Part shown: piece after piece, positions 48,020 through 56,619 of the stretch
How positions within the stretch are numbered: the first letter of the stretch is position 1
How the letters are laid out: each line of letters begins with the position of its first letter
Assembly (NCBI GenBank): GCA_024234575.1
Contig: JACKOB010000004.1
Span: 372,001-436,000, forward strand
Source of the DNA: Hahellaceae bacterium
Lineage (GTDB): Bacteria; Pseudomonadota; Gammaproteobacteria; Pseudomonadales; Oleiphilaceae
Direction: 5' to 3'
Length of the DNA stretch: 64,000 bases
Position numbers and translations under genes: made by a program
The notes under the pieces: generated by a model
Database searches by the model: none
The model's input: only the letters and a program-made list of their open reading frames with translations
What the model was told of the DNA's origin: nothing

Positions 48020-49579
48020 CTATTTAGCTCGCGCCTTGATCACCTGGCCGCGCACATTAAAGCCTGCCTCCAAAGGGTTTGCTATGGGGTCTTTTAACGG
48101 TGTGCTTTGTTTACCTGCTGCGGTTGGCACTTCTGACAGCCATCGCTTTCTTTCTACGATTTCTCCGGCCGGGTTAAAAACGATTGTTTCAACTTCTATG
48201 GCGATCGCGTCGATCGGCGCTCTGTTTTCGATAATCGCCACGACGACACCATCACGATTTAATGCGTGTTTTACGGTGAGATATTTTTGTGGGTTGTCAG
48301 GGAGTTCTATCCGGGCAAGCTGATCTCTTGCTTGTTTTCCGTAATTGCCCCCTGATGGCGCTGCCTGTGAAAAATACATGCTCGCCTGTTTCTTATTGCC
48401 GGATGTCAGAGCCAGTTCACCCAGACCTACGGTTGCCATCGATGTAGGGAGAAGGGCGTTACTTTTGGCGAAGTCTGCCTGCGCCTGTTTGACGTTGCCT
48501 AGCAGCTGGTTTGTTTCGCCCCGTTTTAAATAACTAGAGAAAAGCTCAGGGTAGAGTGCAACAGCCTTGTCATACTCGGCAAGGGCGAGGCGCTCATTGC
48601 CCTGTTTTTTAAAGATATCACCGCGTAAGGCGTAAAACATCGCTTCGTTTGGCTCGATCTTAATGCTGGCGTTTAGCTTTGCCAGCGCGCCGGCCATGTC
48701 TTTTTTTGTTGCTAACTGCATGGCCGCATCATAAGACTCATAGGCAGGCATTTTTGATCGCAGGTAACGCATGGCCTGATCAAATTCCTTACGTCCGCGA
48801 AAGGTTCCGGATTTAAATTTTTGGCCGGTTTGAATGTTTTTCTCTACCCGCTCTGGGGATGGCGGGTGGGATGCAAATAGCCCTTGCACCCAACCGGAAT
48901 CTTGCCCTTCTGACATTTTCACGAAAAGTTGCTGTAGCTCTACCGCCCCGTTAAGATCGTAGCCCAGCTTGGACATGTACTTCATGCCAAAGTGATCAGA
49001 TTCCAGCTCATCATCACGTCCGTATTTGGCAACCGCTAAATTAGCTCCCAGGGCTGCACCGCCCAGTATCAATTCATTATATTCCTGACCGTGCAGAGCG
49101 ATACCCAGTCCGGCAATGGCAGCACTGGTCAACATGCCTTGCTGCATGCGTTGGGCGCTGTGTCGGGCGGCTGCATGGACAATTTCATGCCCTAGCACGG
49201 CTGCCAGTTGTGATTCGTCTTGCAACTGTACTAAAAGGCCGCGGTTAATGGCGATTTTACCTGAAGGTAACGCCCAGGCATTGGGCACAGAATTATTGAG
49301 GACGACGAATTCGTAGGGAAGGTCAGGGCGATCACTGACCTTCGCCAGTTTTTGTCCAACTTGGCGCACATACAATGTAAGTTCAGGATCGAGGTAGTAT
49401 TGACCACCCTGCGATTGTTGTGCGGGCACATATTGCTCGCGGCCAATCTGAAATTCTTCGCTTTCAGAAACGATCATCAGCTGTTTTTCGCCGGTGACCG
49501 GGTTTACTGAGCAGCCGCTAAGCCAGATCATACTTAAAAGCTGAATGAAAATGAGAATCTTAAGTTTTGCCTTGAGCAT
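48020..49579 (-). CDS. M48-family metalloprotease lipoprotein with TPR repeats (BepA/YfgC-like)
   Basis: 519 residues: a lipoprotein signal (lipobox LSGC, Cys23), an M48 peptidase with HEIVH (His131, Glu132, His135) and a third ligand Glu in DDELESDHFG, then TPR-like repeats from about residue 275. BepA-type proteins degrade stalled LptD and other outer-membrane proteins in the periplasm, with the TPR contacting the Bam machinery. A C-terminal domain with IENRAPIDAIAIEVETIVF follows. The ATG at 49579 has AGGT upstream; the frame extends to 49666 but lacks a signal there. Confidence 0.85.
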   Translation of the reverse strand: MLKAKLKILIFIQLLSMIWLSGCSVNPVTGEKQLMIVSESEEFQIGREQYVPAQQSQGGQYYLDPELTLYVRQVGQKLAKVSDRPDLPYEFVVLNNSVPNAWALPSGKIAINRGLLVQLQDESQLAAVLGHEIVHAAARHSAQRMQQGMLTSAAIAGLGIALHGQEYNELILGGAALGANLAVAKYGRDDELESDHFGMKYMSKLGYDLNGAVELQQLFVKMSEGQDSGWVQGLFASHPPSPERVEKNIQTGQKFKSGTFRGRKEFDQAMRYLRSKMPAYESYDAAMQLATKKDMAGALAKLNASIKIEPNEAMFYALRGDIFKKQGNERLALAEYDKAVALYPELFSSYLKRGETNQLLGNVKQAQADFAKSNALLPTSMATVGLGELALTSGNKKQASMYFSQAAPSGGNYGKQARDQLARIELPDNPQKYLTVKHALNRDGVVVAIIENRAPIDAIAIEVETIVFNPAGEIVERKRWLSEVPTAAGKQSTPLKDPIANPLEAGFNVRGQVIKARAK

Positions 49580-49696
49580 GTTTTTACCTGTTTCTTCGTT
49601 ATACTTGAACCCGCGGGCTAAAATGTACTTTAGCCGGGCCGTAATTAAAACCTTCTTGTGCCACACATTGTTAATATTAGGGAAATCGCGCGACTC

Positions 49697-50404
49697 ATGA
49701 TGCAGTCTTTTATTTGGGATTATATCGCCTTCGTTATTTTTGTAATGAGTTGGAAAGGCTACGGATTTTATGCTGCCAGAGCAGCGAAGACGAAGCCCTG
49801 TATTTCTAATACGCTGGATTTATACCGTGAAGATTGGATGCGGCGTCTGCTAAAACGAGAGAACCGAATATCTGACACATCCGTCATTGGTAACCTGGAG
49901 CGTAATGGCGCTTTTTTCGCGTCCAGCAGCCTGTTAATAATGGCTGGTATCCTCACCGCGCTGGGGTATACCGATCGTGCTATTGAGTTATTCAACGATG
50001 TGCCTTTTGCCGTACATAATGATCGCATGATGTGGGAAATCAAGTTTGGCCTATTGTTGGTCGTTTTTGTGTACGCGTTTTTCAAGTTTACCTGGGCGAT
50101 GCGTCAATACAATTTTTGTGCGGTGCTTATTGGTAGTGCACCCTTGGTAGATGAGCCAAAAGTTAGCCCGGCAGCAAGAGAGGCCTTTGCCTGTAGCGCT
50201 GCCAGAGTTGCCAATCTGGCGGGTGATGCCTTTAACCTTGGCTTGAGGTCGTATTATTTTGCATTAGCGGTACTGGCGTGGTTTGTACACCCGATACTTT
50301 TTATCATTGTGTCAATTGCCGTCGTGATGATTTTATATCATCGGGAGTTCTCCTCACGGGCGCTTAAAGGGTTGCGATCTGGAAAAGTGTTTGAAGACAG
50401 ATAA
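49697..50404 (+). CDS. DUF599 family membrane protein
   Basis: About 235 residues with four transmembrane segments and the family core LYREDWMRRLLKRENRI, TSVIGNLERNGAFFASSSL and an SYYFALAVLAWF helix. The function is not known. The ATG at 49697 gives a start like other members; AGGGA lies 13 bases upstream, slightly far. A GTG at 49658 would overlap nothing useful. Divergent from the M48 protease. Confidence 0.78.
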   Translation: MMQSFIWDYIAFVIFVMSWKGYGFYAARAAKTKPCISNTLDLYREDWMRRLLKRENRISDTSVIGNLERNGAFFASSSLLIMAGILTALGYTDRAIELFNDVPFAVHNDRMMWEIKFGLLLVVFVYAFFKFTWAMRQYNFCAVLIGSAPLVDEPKVSPAAREAFACSAARVANLAGDAFNLGLRSYYFALAVLAWFVHPILFIIVSIAVVMILYHREFSSRALKGLRSGKVFEDR

Positions 50405-50470
50405 CAAGCAAATAGGGGAGGAATACTGTATTTCTTCCCTGGTCAGGTTCATTAAAATCAGGAAACGTAT

Positions 50471-51508
50471 ATGACAAAGTTGAACGACGGTGTTTTTCAG
50501 GCAAGTGAGTTGGATGGTGAAGCCATCGATAATCGTTTGCTGGGAATGTCGCAACGCTTTATTGGCTCGTTGGCGCAATGCGGCGAGCTAGGAATTCATC
50601 CAATCTTTGCTACAAAAAACAGATTGGTACTTGAGCTTCCCTACAGCCAAAAGATCGTAGGTAATCCTGAAACGGGTGTGATCCATGGCGGCGGTATAAC
50701 CACGCTTATGGATACTGCTTCGGGCACCGTCATACTCTGTGCCTTGCCCGATTTTGAACTTTGTCCAACGCTTGATTTGCGCGTGGACTACATGCGGCCC
50801 GCTGAACCAGGTCATTCAGTCTACGCCAGAGCCTACGCATACCGGGTCACAGAAAATATTATTTTTACGCGATGCGAAGCCTACCAGCAGTTGACCAACC
50901 AAGACGGCAAAATTGAAGAAAAAAACATTGCACACTGCGTTGCTACCTTTATGCGGATCGGCAGAGAGAGCATGCCTGATGATTTTTACCATTTGGTGAG
51001 TAATGAACCTGACGCCGCATCATCTGCTAGTCAATCGGTAGGGCATGTTTCACCAGCCCCTGTACAACGCGGCGATCTGCATCTGCGAGAAATCGTCACC
51101 AATGCCCACCAGACTGGTGACTACTCGGACTTTATCGGGTTAATCCCTTACGCCCAAACTATCGGCGTGCAATGTGAAAGGTTTGGCGACGATGTGATTT
51201 TTAAGTTGCCGAAAAAAGCGAGCAATATTGGTAACCCTATATTACCGGCGATACATGGCGGTGTTATCGGTGGGTTTATGGAAATATCTGCTGCATTGTA
51301 TTTGGCGATGTTTCAGCCAACCCCTAAACTTCCCCGAATTGTTGACTTTTCTATCGACTATTTACGCGCAGGCAAACTGAAAGATTCATACGTTGAATGC
51401 AAGCTCACCAGACAGGGAAATCGGGTTGCCAACGTTATCATTAACGCGTGGCAGCAATCGCGAGAGAAACCAATCGCTACCGCAAGGGCGCATTTCATTT
51501 TTGATTAA
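50471..51508 (+). CDS. Tandem hot-dog thioesterase-like protein
   Basis: 345 residues with two hot-dog (PaaI-like) domains. The first has VIHGGGITTLMDTASG and LDLRVDYMRPA; the second has AIHGGVIGGFMEISAAL and VDFSIDYLRAG. Each repeats the HGG and acidic helix residue (Asp or Glu) of acyl-CoA thioesterases. Such tandem proteins form a double hot-dog monomer. AGGAAA precedes the ATG. The acyl-CoA substrate is not known. It may be co-transcribed with the downstream regulator, with a gap of 95 bases. Confidence 0.8.
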   Translation: MTKLNDGVFQASELDGEAIDNRLLGMSQRFIGSLAQCGELGIHPIFATKNRLVLELPYSQKIVGNPETGVIHGGGITTLMDTASGTVILCALPDFELCPTLDLRVDYMRPAEPGHSVYARAYAYRVTENIIFTRCEAYQQLTNQDGKIEEKNIAHCVATFMRIGRESMPDDFYHLVSNEPDAASSASQSVGHVSPAPVQRGDLHLREIVTNAHQTGDYSDFIGLIPYAQTIGVQCERFGDDVIFKLPKKASNIGNPILPAIHGGVIGGFMEISAALYLAMFQPTPKLPRIVDFSIDYLRAGKLKDSYVECKLTRQGNRVANVIINAWQQSREKPIATARAHFIFD

Positions 51509-51603
51509 TCGGGGCTCTTTGACAATACTTGATTAAACAGTGTTCTGTAAGTCGACCATGACAGGCGACCAAGGTGATCTAAATTTAAATCGGTGGGTGG
51601 TTA

Positions 51604-53148
51604 GTGAGCAACAGTCTTTTTTCCAAGTCTTTAAATACCGTCAAAGATGCGGTAACTGTCGCCAGAGTTCAGAAAGAGCCTTGGAAGATTGCGGTTATTG
51701 ATGATGACGAAGATGTTCTCACGATTAGCGAAATGGTGCTGAAGGATTTAAAAGTAGATGGCCGTGGTGTCACGTTTCTGAAAGCCATCTCCGGTGCAGA
51801 AGGGCGAGCGCTTTTCGAGGCTCATGACGATATTGCTATCGCCTTCGTCGATGTCGTGATGGAGAGCGACAATGCCGGTCTTGATTTAATTCGCTGGATA
51901 CGGGAAGAAAAAAAGAACCAATGTACGAGGTTAATACTGCGCACGGGGCAGCCTGGTCAGGCGCCGGAAGAAAGCGTGATTCGTGATTACGACATCAATG
52001 ACTATAAAAACAAAACAGAACTTACCTCTACCCGATTAAAAACTACCACCTACGCTGCGATTCGCTCTTATAGAGACATTCAAACCATTGAGTTTAGTAA
52101 AGTCAGCCTGGAAAAAGTGGTGAAATCCACCGCTGAGGTGCTTAAGAGTAAAACTCTCTACAAGTTTGGTTCTGCGGTGCTGGAAGAAATTACCACCTTG
52201 TTGCAATTGGATAGTTCTGCGATTTATGTGGCGTTTTCGAATGAGAATATTCTTCATGATACAGAGTTAAATGTACTGGCAGCTACCGGTGATTTCGTGC
52301 AGCTGTCATCTAATCTAGAATGTGATTTTGTCCCCGAGAATATTTGTAATCAAATGCGCTCGGTGCTAATGAGCAAAAAAAGTATTCATTCAGACGATAC
52401 GTATATTTCTTACGTGACAACGGGGTCCAATACCGCCAATGTGCTTTACGTTTCTTTTGATGAGCCTTTAGACAGCTTTAAAAAGAATATGCTGGATATT
52501 TTTTCGACGAATGTTGCGCTGACGTTCGAAAATCTTGCAGTAAAAGAAGACATCGAAGAAACCCAAAAAGAGCTCATGTATGTATTAGGCGATGCAATTG
52601 AACAGCGCAGTAAAGAAACAGGCTCGCACGTACGCCGGGTGGCGTTGATCTGTGAATTGCTCGCACGTGAGCTACACCTTGAAGAGCCGTTTGTGCAGGC
52701 GATTAAATATGCGGCACCTTTACATGATATCGGCAAAATTGGTATTCCTGAGCATATTTTGCATAAGCCCGGCAAACTCGACAGCAACGAATGGAGCACC
52801 ATGCAAACTCATGCCGAGCTGGGTTATGAGTTATTGCGCAGTTCTAAGCGGGTGTTAGCACGGGTTGGTGCCAATATAGCGTTTTATCATCACGAGAAGT
52901 GGGATGGTTCGGGTTACCCTAACAAGTTGCGGGGTGAAGCCATTCCGATAGAAGGCAGAATTATGGCCGTGGCAGACGTAATTGATGCTTTAGGGTCGAA
53001 ACGTTCTTACAAAGAAAAATGGGCAGGCGATGACATTAAGGCATTTATGCAAAGTCAGCGCGGCACGCATTTTGACCCCGAAATTTGTGATCTGGCAATA
53101 GAACACTTCGACAAGATTATGCAGTTGCGGGCCAAATACCCGGATTAA
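51604..53148 (+). CDS. Response regulator with DUF3369 and HD-GYP domain (c-di-GMP phosphodiesterase)
   Basis: 514 residues: receiver (about 28-155, IDDDED acid pocket and FVDVVMESDNAG), a GAF-like DUF3369 region (about 165-325), and an HD-GYP domain with the HD pair His374-Asp375 (HDIGKIG) and HHEKWDGSGYP at 429-439. The intact GYP motif predicts hydrolysis of c-di-GMP to pGpG or GMP. The start is GTG. The kinase-like gene follows after 28 bases. This is the degradative counterpart to the GGEEF regulator at 9.9 kb. Confidence 0.9.
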   Translation: MSNSLFSKSLNTVKDAVTVARVQKEPWKIAVIDDDEDVLTISEMVLKDLKVDGRGVTFLKAISGAEGRALFEAHDDIAIAFVDVVMESDNAGLDLIRWIREEKKNQCTRLILRTGQPGQAPEESVIRDYDINDYKNKTELTSTRLKTTTYAAIRSYRDIQTIEFSKVSLEKVVKSTAEVLKSKTLYKFGSAVLEEITTLLQLDSSAIYVAFSNENILHDTELNVLAATGDFVQLSSNLECDFVPENICNQMRSVLMSKKSIHSDDTYISYVTTGSNTANVLYVSFDEPLDSFKKNMLDIFSTNVALTFENLAVKEDIEETQKELMYVLGDAIEQRSKETGSHVRRVALICELLARELHLEEPFVQAIKYAAPLHDIGKIGIPEHILHKPGKLDSNEWSTMQTHAELGYELLRSSKRVLARVGANIAFYHHEKWDGSGYPNKLRGEAIPIEGRIMAVADVIDALGSKRSYKEKWAGDDIKAFMQSQRGTHFDPEICDLAIEHFDKIMQLRAKYPD

Positions 53149-53176
53149 GCCATACCGCCCACTGGAGCACACGTCT

Positions 53177-54553
53177 ATGCAGGCCAATTTAGAGTATATT
53201 TTGCTCGCGGTTTCTAAGTCTTCCTTTATTGACGAAGGAAATCTCGATCGTGCGGCCCGCTTAATTCTAAGCTCAGTCATTGAGGGATTAGGCGTGCAAA
53301 GGGCGGGAATCTGGTTGTTTGATGATGAGCGAAAATCCATTCGTTGCCAGTTGCTGTTTGACTTTGGCACCAAGACAGAAATTGATGATATTGTGCTCAC
53401 GCGCAAAGACTTCCCAAAATATTTTAAAGCCCTCGACGGCGAAAGAAACATTAGGGCTGATAACGCCTTAACTGACCCTTCTACTGGTGAGTTTGTCGAT
53501 GTTTATCTAAATCCATTAGGAATTACGTCCATGCTGGATACCCCCATCAGGCACAGAGGGGAAATGATCGGCATCATCTGCTCTGAACACACAGGTTTAG
53601 CGCGAGAGTGGACAGACGATGAAGTGACATTTGCCGGTTCTTTGTCTGATCTGTATGGGCGGGCAGTGAGTGCCGCAGAGTGCCGGGAATTTGAAATTGC
53701 ACTGCAGCACGCCAACAGCCAGTTGGAAGAGAAAATTCAGGCCCGGACGGCGGAACTGCAAAAAGCGTTGTCTGATTTGCAAAAAGCCCAGAAGCATTTG
53801 GTTGAGTCTGAAAAAATGGCGGCTCTTGGGTCATTAGTGGCCGGTGTGGCACATGAAGTGAACACCCCTCTGGGGGTGGCAATTACCTCTGTTTCACACA
53901 TTGATGAGTTGGTGCAACAACTTGAAAAGCAGTACCACGCAGGGTTGCTGGATGAGGATGTATTTCTGGCATTTCTGCGCAACTACCGGGGCGCGTCAAT
54001 ATTATTACACACGAATATGGATCGGGCCGCACGCCTGGTGAGTGATTTTAAACAAACAGCGGTCGATCAAGGGTCGGATGTATTAGAGGGGTTTTCACCC
54101 GCTGCACACCTAAAACGTTTAGTGTCCAGTTTGCATCCGATATATAAACAAAAAAACGCCCGGGTATCGCTGAACATTCCTGATGATGCCCGGCTGCAAT
54201 CTTATCCTGGTGCGTTGTCGCAAATCATCACCAACCTGGTTGCCAACAGTTGTATGCACGCATTCGATGAAACTGGGCAGAACGAAATATCAGTGCATGG
54301 TTGTCTGGAAGGCGACTACTTTATTCTGCATTACCAGGATAACGGCAAAGGTATGAGTGCGGCGATTCGGCAGCGAGTGTTCGAGCCATTCTTCACGACC
54401 AATCGGGCTGGCGGCGGATCGGGGCTGGGTATGTCGATCGTCTATAACCTGGTAGTGCAAAAGCTATTGGGGGAAATTGATTTTCAAGGTGCAGAGGGTG
54501 AGGGGGTGCGAGTGACGATAAAAATACCTGCCCAACACCCCTATCAGCCTTAA
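53177..54553 (+). CDS. GAF-domain sensor histidine kinase
   Basis: 458 residues, no membrane span: GAF domain (about 10-165, GVQRAGIWLFD), coiled coil (about 170-210), dimerisation helix with His226 in AGVAHEVNTPLG, and an ATPase domain with N box NLVANSCMHAF, G1 DNGKGM and G2 GGGSGLGMSI. It is a soluble, HWE-unlike, NtrB/PhoR-type kinase and is probably the cognate kinase of the HD-GYP regulator just upstream. The ligand of the GAF domain is unknown. GGAG lies 9 bases before the ATG. Confidence 0.9.
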   Translation: MQANLEYILLAVSKSSFIDEGNLDRAARLILSSVIEGLGVQRAGIWLFDDERKSIRCQLLFDFGTKTEIDDIVLTRKDFPKYFKALDGERNIRADNALTDPSTGEFVDVYLNPLGITSMLDTPIRHRGEMIGIICSEHTGLAREWTDDEVTFAGSLSDLYGRAVSAAECREFEIALQHANSQLEEKIQARTAELQKALSDLQKAQKHLVESEKMAALGSLVAGVAHEVNTPLGVAITSVSHIDELVQQLEKQYHAGLLDEDVFLAFLRNYRGASILLHTNMDRAARLVSDFKQTAVDQGSDVLEGFSPAAHLKRLVSSLHPIYKQKNARVSLNIPDDARLQSYPGALSQIITNLVANSCMHAFDETGQNEISVHGCLEGDYFILHYQDNGKGMSAAIRQRVFEPFFTTNRAGGGSGLGMSIVYNLVVQKLLGEIDFQGAEGEGVRVTIKIPAQHPYQP

Positions 54554-54817
54554 CCAACCACACTTCTTTTTTCTCGCCCATAAAAAAAGGCAACTGAACC
54601 TTATCGTTTTTAGGGATAGTGTTCTCGTTGCCAATAGTTAGTCAGGGACAAACAAAATTTCAAAGGAGAGTCATTTAAATACAAACGGCCTGTGTTTGAA
54701 TTCTTAACTCGATGGATTCATAGTACGGGCAAGGGGGGCGTAGTCTCATCAGCCAAAAGGCGTAATTGGTACAAACTTACATAATGTTAATTAAGTTTTT
54801 CAGGTTTTAAGATAGTT
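54554..54817. other. 264-bp intergenic segment after the histidine kinase gene
   Basis: No gene, hairpin or promoter that I can support; A/T-rich near the next start. Confidence 0.4.
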
Positions 54818-55507
54818 ATGGTTATTTTAGCGTTATTGCTGATCGTCTTGGTTGTGCTTGTTATCTATGGTCCACATTGGTGGATACGACATGTGTCGAA
54901 AAAATATGCAGTTACCCTGCAAAGTTTGCCAGGAACCGGCGCCGAGCTTGCCCGTCACTTTATTGATCGGTTTCAGCTGACCGGTGTCGGGGTTGAAAAA
55001 GGAGAAGAAAACGGCGACCACTTTGATCCTGGTGCGAAGATGGTTCGCTTAAGCCCAACAAATTATGATGGCAGGTCGCTTACCGCTGTCGCCGTTGCTG
55101 CCCATGAGGTTGGGCACGCCATCCAACATCATCGACAAGAGCCGTTAATGCTTTGGCGTAATCAATACTATCCATTACTGGCACAAATAGAGCGGGTTGG
55201 CTCATGGATACTTATGCTGGTGCCTGTAATAGCGATGCTGGCTCGTGTGCCTCAGATCATGTTGTTTGTGGCGGTCGTTGCCATAGGTGTACTGTCTATC
55301 CGGCTGCTGTTTCATCTAACCACTTTGCCCGTGGAGTGGGATGCCAGCTTTGGCAAGGCACTGCCAATACTTGAGCAGGGAGACTATTTGGCTGAACGAG
55401 ACCTTCCCGCTGTACGTCAAGTTTTAAAAGCAGCGGCCCTCACTTATGTGGCAGGTGCGCTGCTGGATATGTTACGTTTTTGGCGCTGGATCAGATTTTT
55501 ACGTTAG
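54818..55507 (+). CDS. YugP-type membrane zinc metallopeptidase
   Basis: 229 residues: an N-terminal TM segment, zinc site [11 protein letters not shown] (His96, Glu97, His100), and two further TM helices, as in the Zn-peptidase-2 (PF04298) family. The cytoplasmic or periplasmic substrate is unknown. The ATG at 54818 has only a weak ribosome-binding site. It ends 62 bases before the ACR3 start, so an operon is possible. Confidence 0.82.
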   Translation: MVILALLLIVLVVLVIYGPHWWIRHVSKKYAVTLQSLPGTGAELARHFIDRFQLTGVGVEKGEENGDHFDPGAKMVRLSPTNYDGRSLTAVAVAAHEVGHAIQHHRQEPLMLWRNQYYPLLAQIERVGSWILMLVPVIAMLARVPQIMLFVAVVAIGVLSIRLLFHLTTLPVEWDASFGKALPILEQGDYLAERDLPAVRQVLKAAALTYVAGALLDMLRFWRWIRFLR

Positions 55508-55568
55508 ACATGGTTTACTATCCCGCACATTAAGTAATGATCTTCACACAAGAAAAAGGTTAAACAGT

Positions 55569-56588
55569 ATGGGTATATTTGAGCGTTACCTGTCCGTATG
55601 GGTTGGCATTTGCATAGTTTTGGGTGTTTCACTGGGAAGTGCGATGCCGGGTGTTTTTGCGTACATTGCCGGTCTTGAGTGGGCGCATGTCAATCTGGTG
55701 GTAGCCGTGCTTATATGGATAATGATTTACCCGATGATGGTACAGATCGATTTTGCCTCAATTAAAGATGTGGGTAAAAAACCGAAAGGTATCGTGCTTA
55801 CGCTGGTCATTAACTGGTTGATTAAGCCGTTTACCATGGCGGCTTTGGGGTGGTTGTTTTTTAAAGTTTTTTTTGCGGGCTGGGTAGACCCCCAGAGTGC
55901 TAATGAGTATATCGCCGGAATGATTTTGCTGGGCGTCGCCCCTTGTACGGCGATGGTGTTTGTCTGGAGTCAGCTAACCAAAGGTGATGCCAACTATACG
56001 CTTGTGCAGGTGTCGGTAAACGATATCATTATGGTGTTTGCATTTGCGCCTATCACCGCCTTGTTGCTGGGCATGAGCGATATTCAGGTGCCTTGGGAAA
56101 CACTGGTGTTATCGGTGATTCTTTATGTTGTCTTGCCGCTGATGGCTGGTGTTATTACCCGTAAAGTTATTGATGTCAATGATGTGACCCATAAGCGTTT
56201 AAACTCGTTGGTGAGGTCTCTCAAACCGTGGTCTGTGGTCGGATTGTTAGGTACGGTTCTACTGCTTTTTGGTTTTCAGGCTGAAACAATTCTGGCGCAG
56301 CCGCAAACAATCGTGCTCATTGCGATACCCCTGTTGTTACAAACCTATGGTATTTTCGCGATTGCCTATGGTGCGGCGAAAGCATTGAAATTACCGCATA
56401 ACATCGCGGCCCCCGCATGTATGATAGGCACTTCTAACTTTTTTGAGTTAGCCGTTGCCGTAGCAATATCGCTTTTTGGGTTACACTCTGGTGCAGCCTT
56501 GGCAACAGTAGTTGGTGTGCTGGTGGAAGTACCGGTCATGTTGTCATTGGTGTATTTTGCCAATCGCACCCGGCATTGGTTTGCCTAA
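55569..56588 (+). CDS. acr3: ACR3-family arsenite efflux permease
   Basis: About 339 residues, ten transmembrane helices. The conserved Cys of TM4 is in [15 protein letters not shown], and TM9 has [15 protein letters not shown], both hallmarks of ACR3 rather than ArsB. It expels arsenite using the proton-motive force. The ATG at 55569 follows AAAGG. No arsR, arsC or arsH lies in the surrounding genes, so regulation is unclear and the true substrate could be antimonite or another trivalent oxyanion. Confidence 0.93.
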   Translation: MGIFERYLSVWVGICIVLGVSLGSAMPGVFAYIAGLEWAHVNLVVAVLIWIMIYPMMVQIDFASIKDVGKKPKGIVLTLVINWLIKPFTMAALGWLFFKVFFAGWVDPQSANEYIAGMILLGVAPCTAMVFVWSQLTKGDANYTLVQVSVNDIIMVFAFAPITALLLGMSDIQVPWETLVLSVILYVVLPLMAGVITRKVIDVNDVTHKRLNSLVRSLKPWSVVGLLGTVLLLFGFQAETILAQPQTIVLIAIPLLLQTYGIFAIAYGAAKALKLPHNIAAPACMIGTSNFFELAVAVAISLFGLHSGAALATVVGVLVEVPVMLSLVYFANRTRHWFA

Positions 56589-56619
56589 CATTTAATAACA
56601 CTATTTTGAGTAACCTCTT

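Noticed and set aside
47952..48323. 123-codon plus-strand open frame after the hydrolase
   Set aside because: Mostly antisense to the M48 protease gene, with no homology signal.
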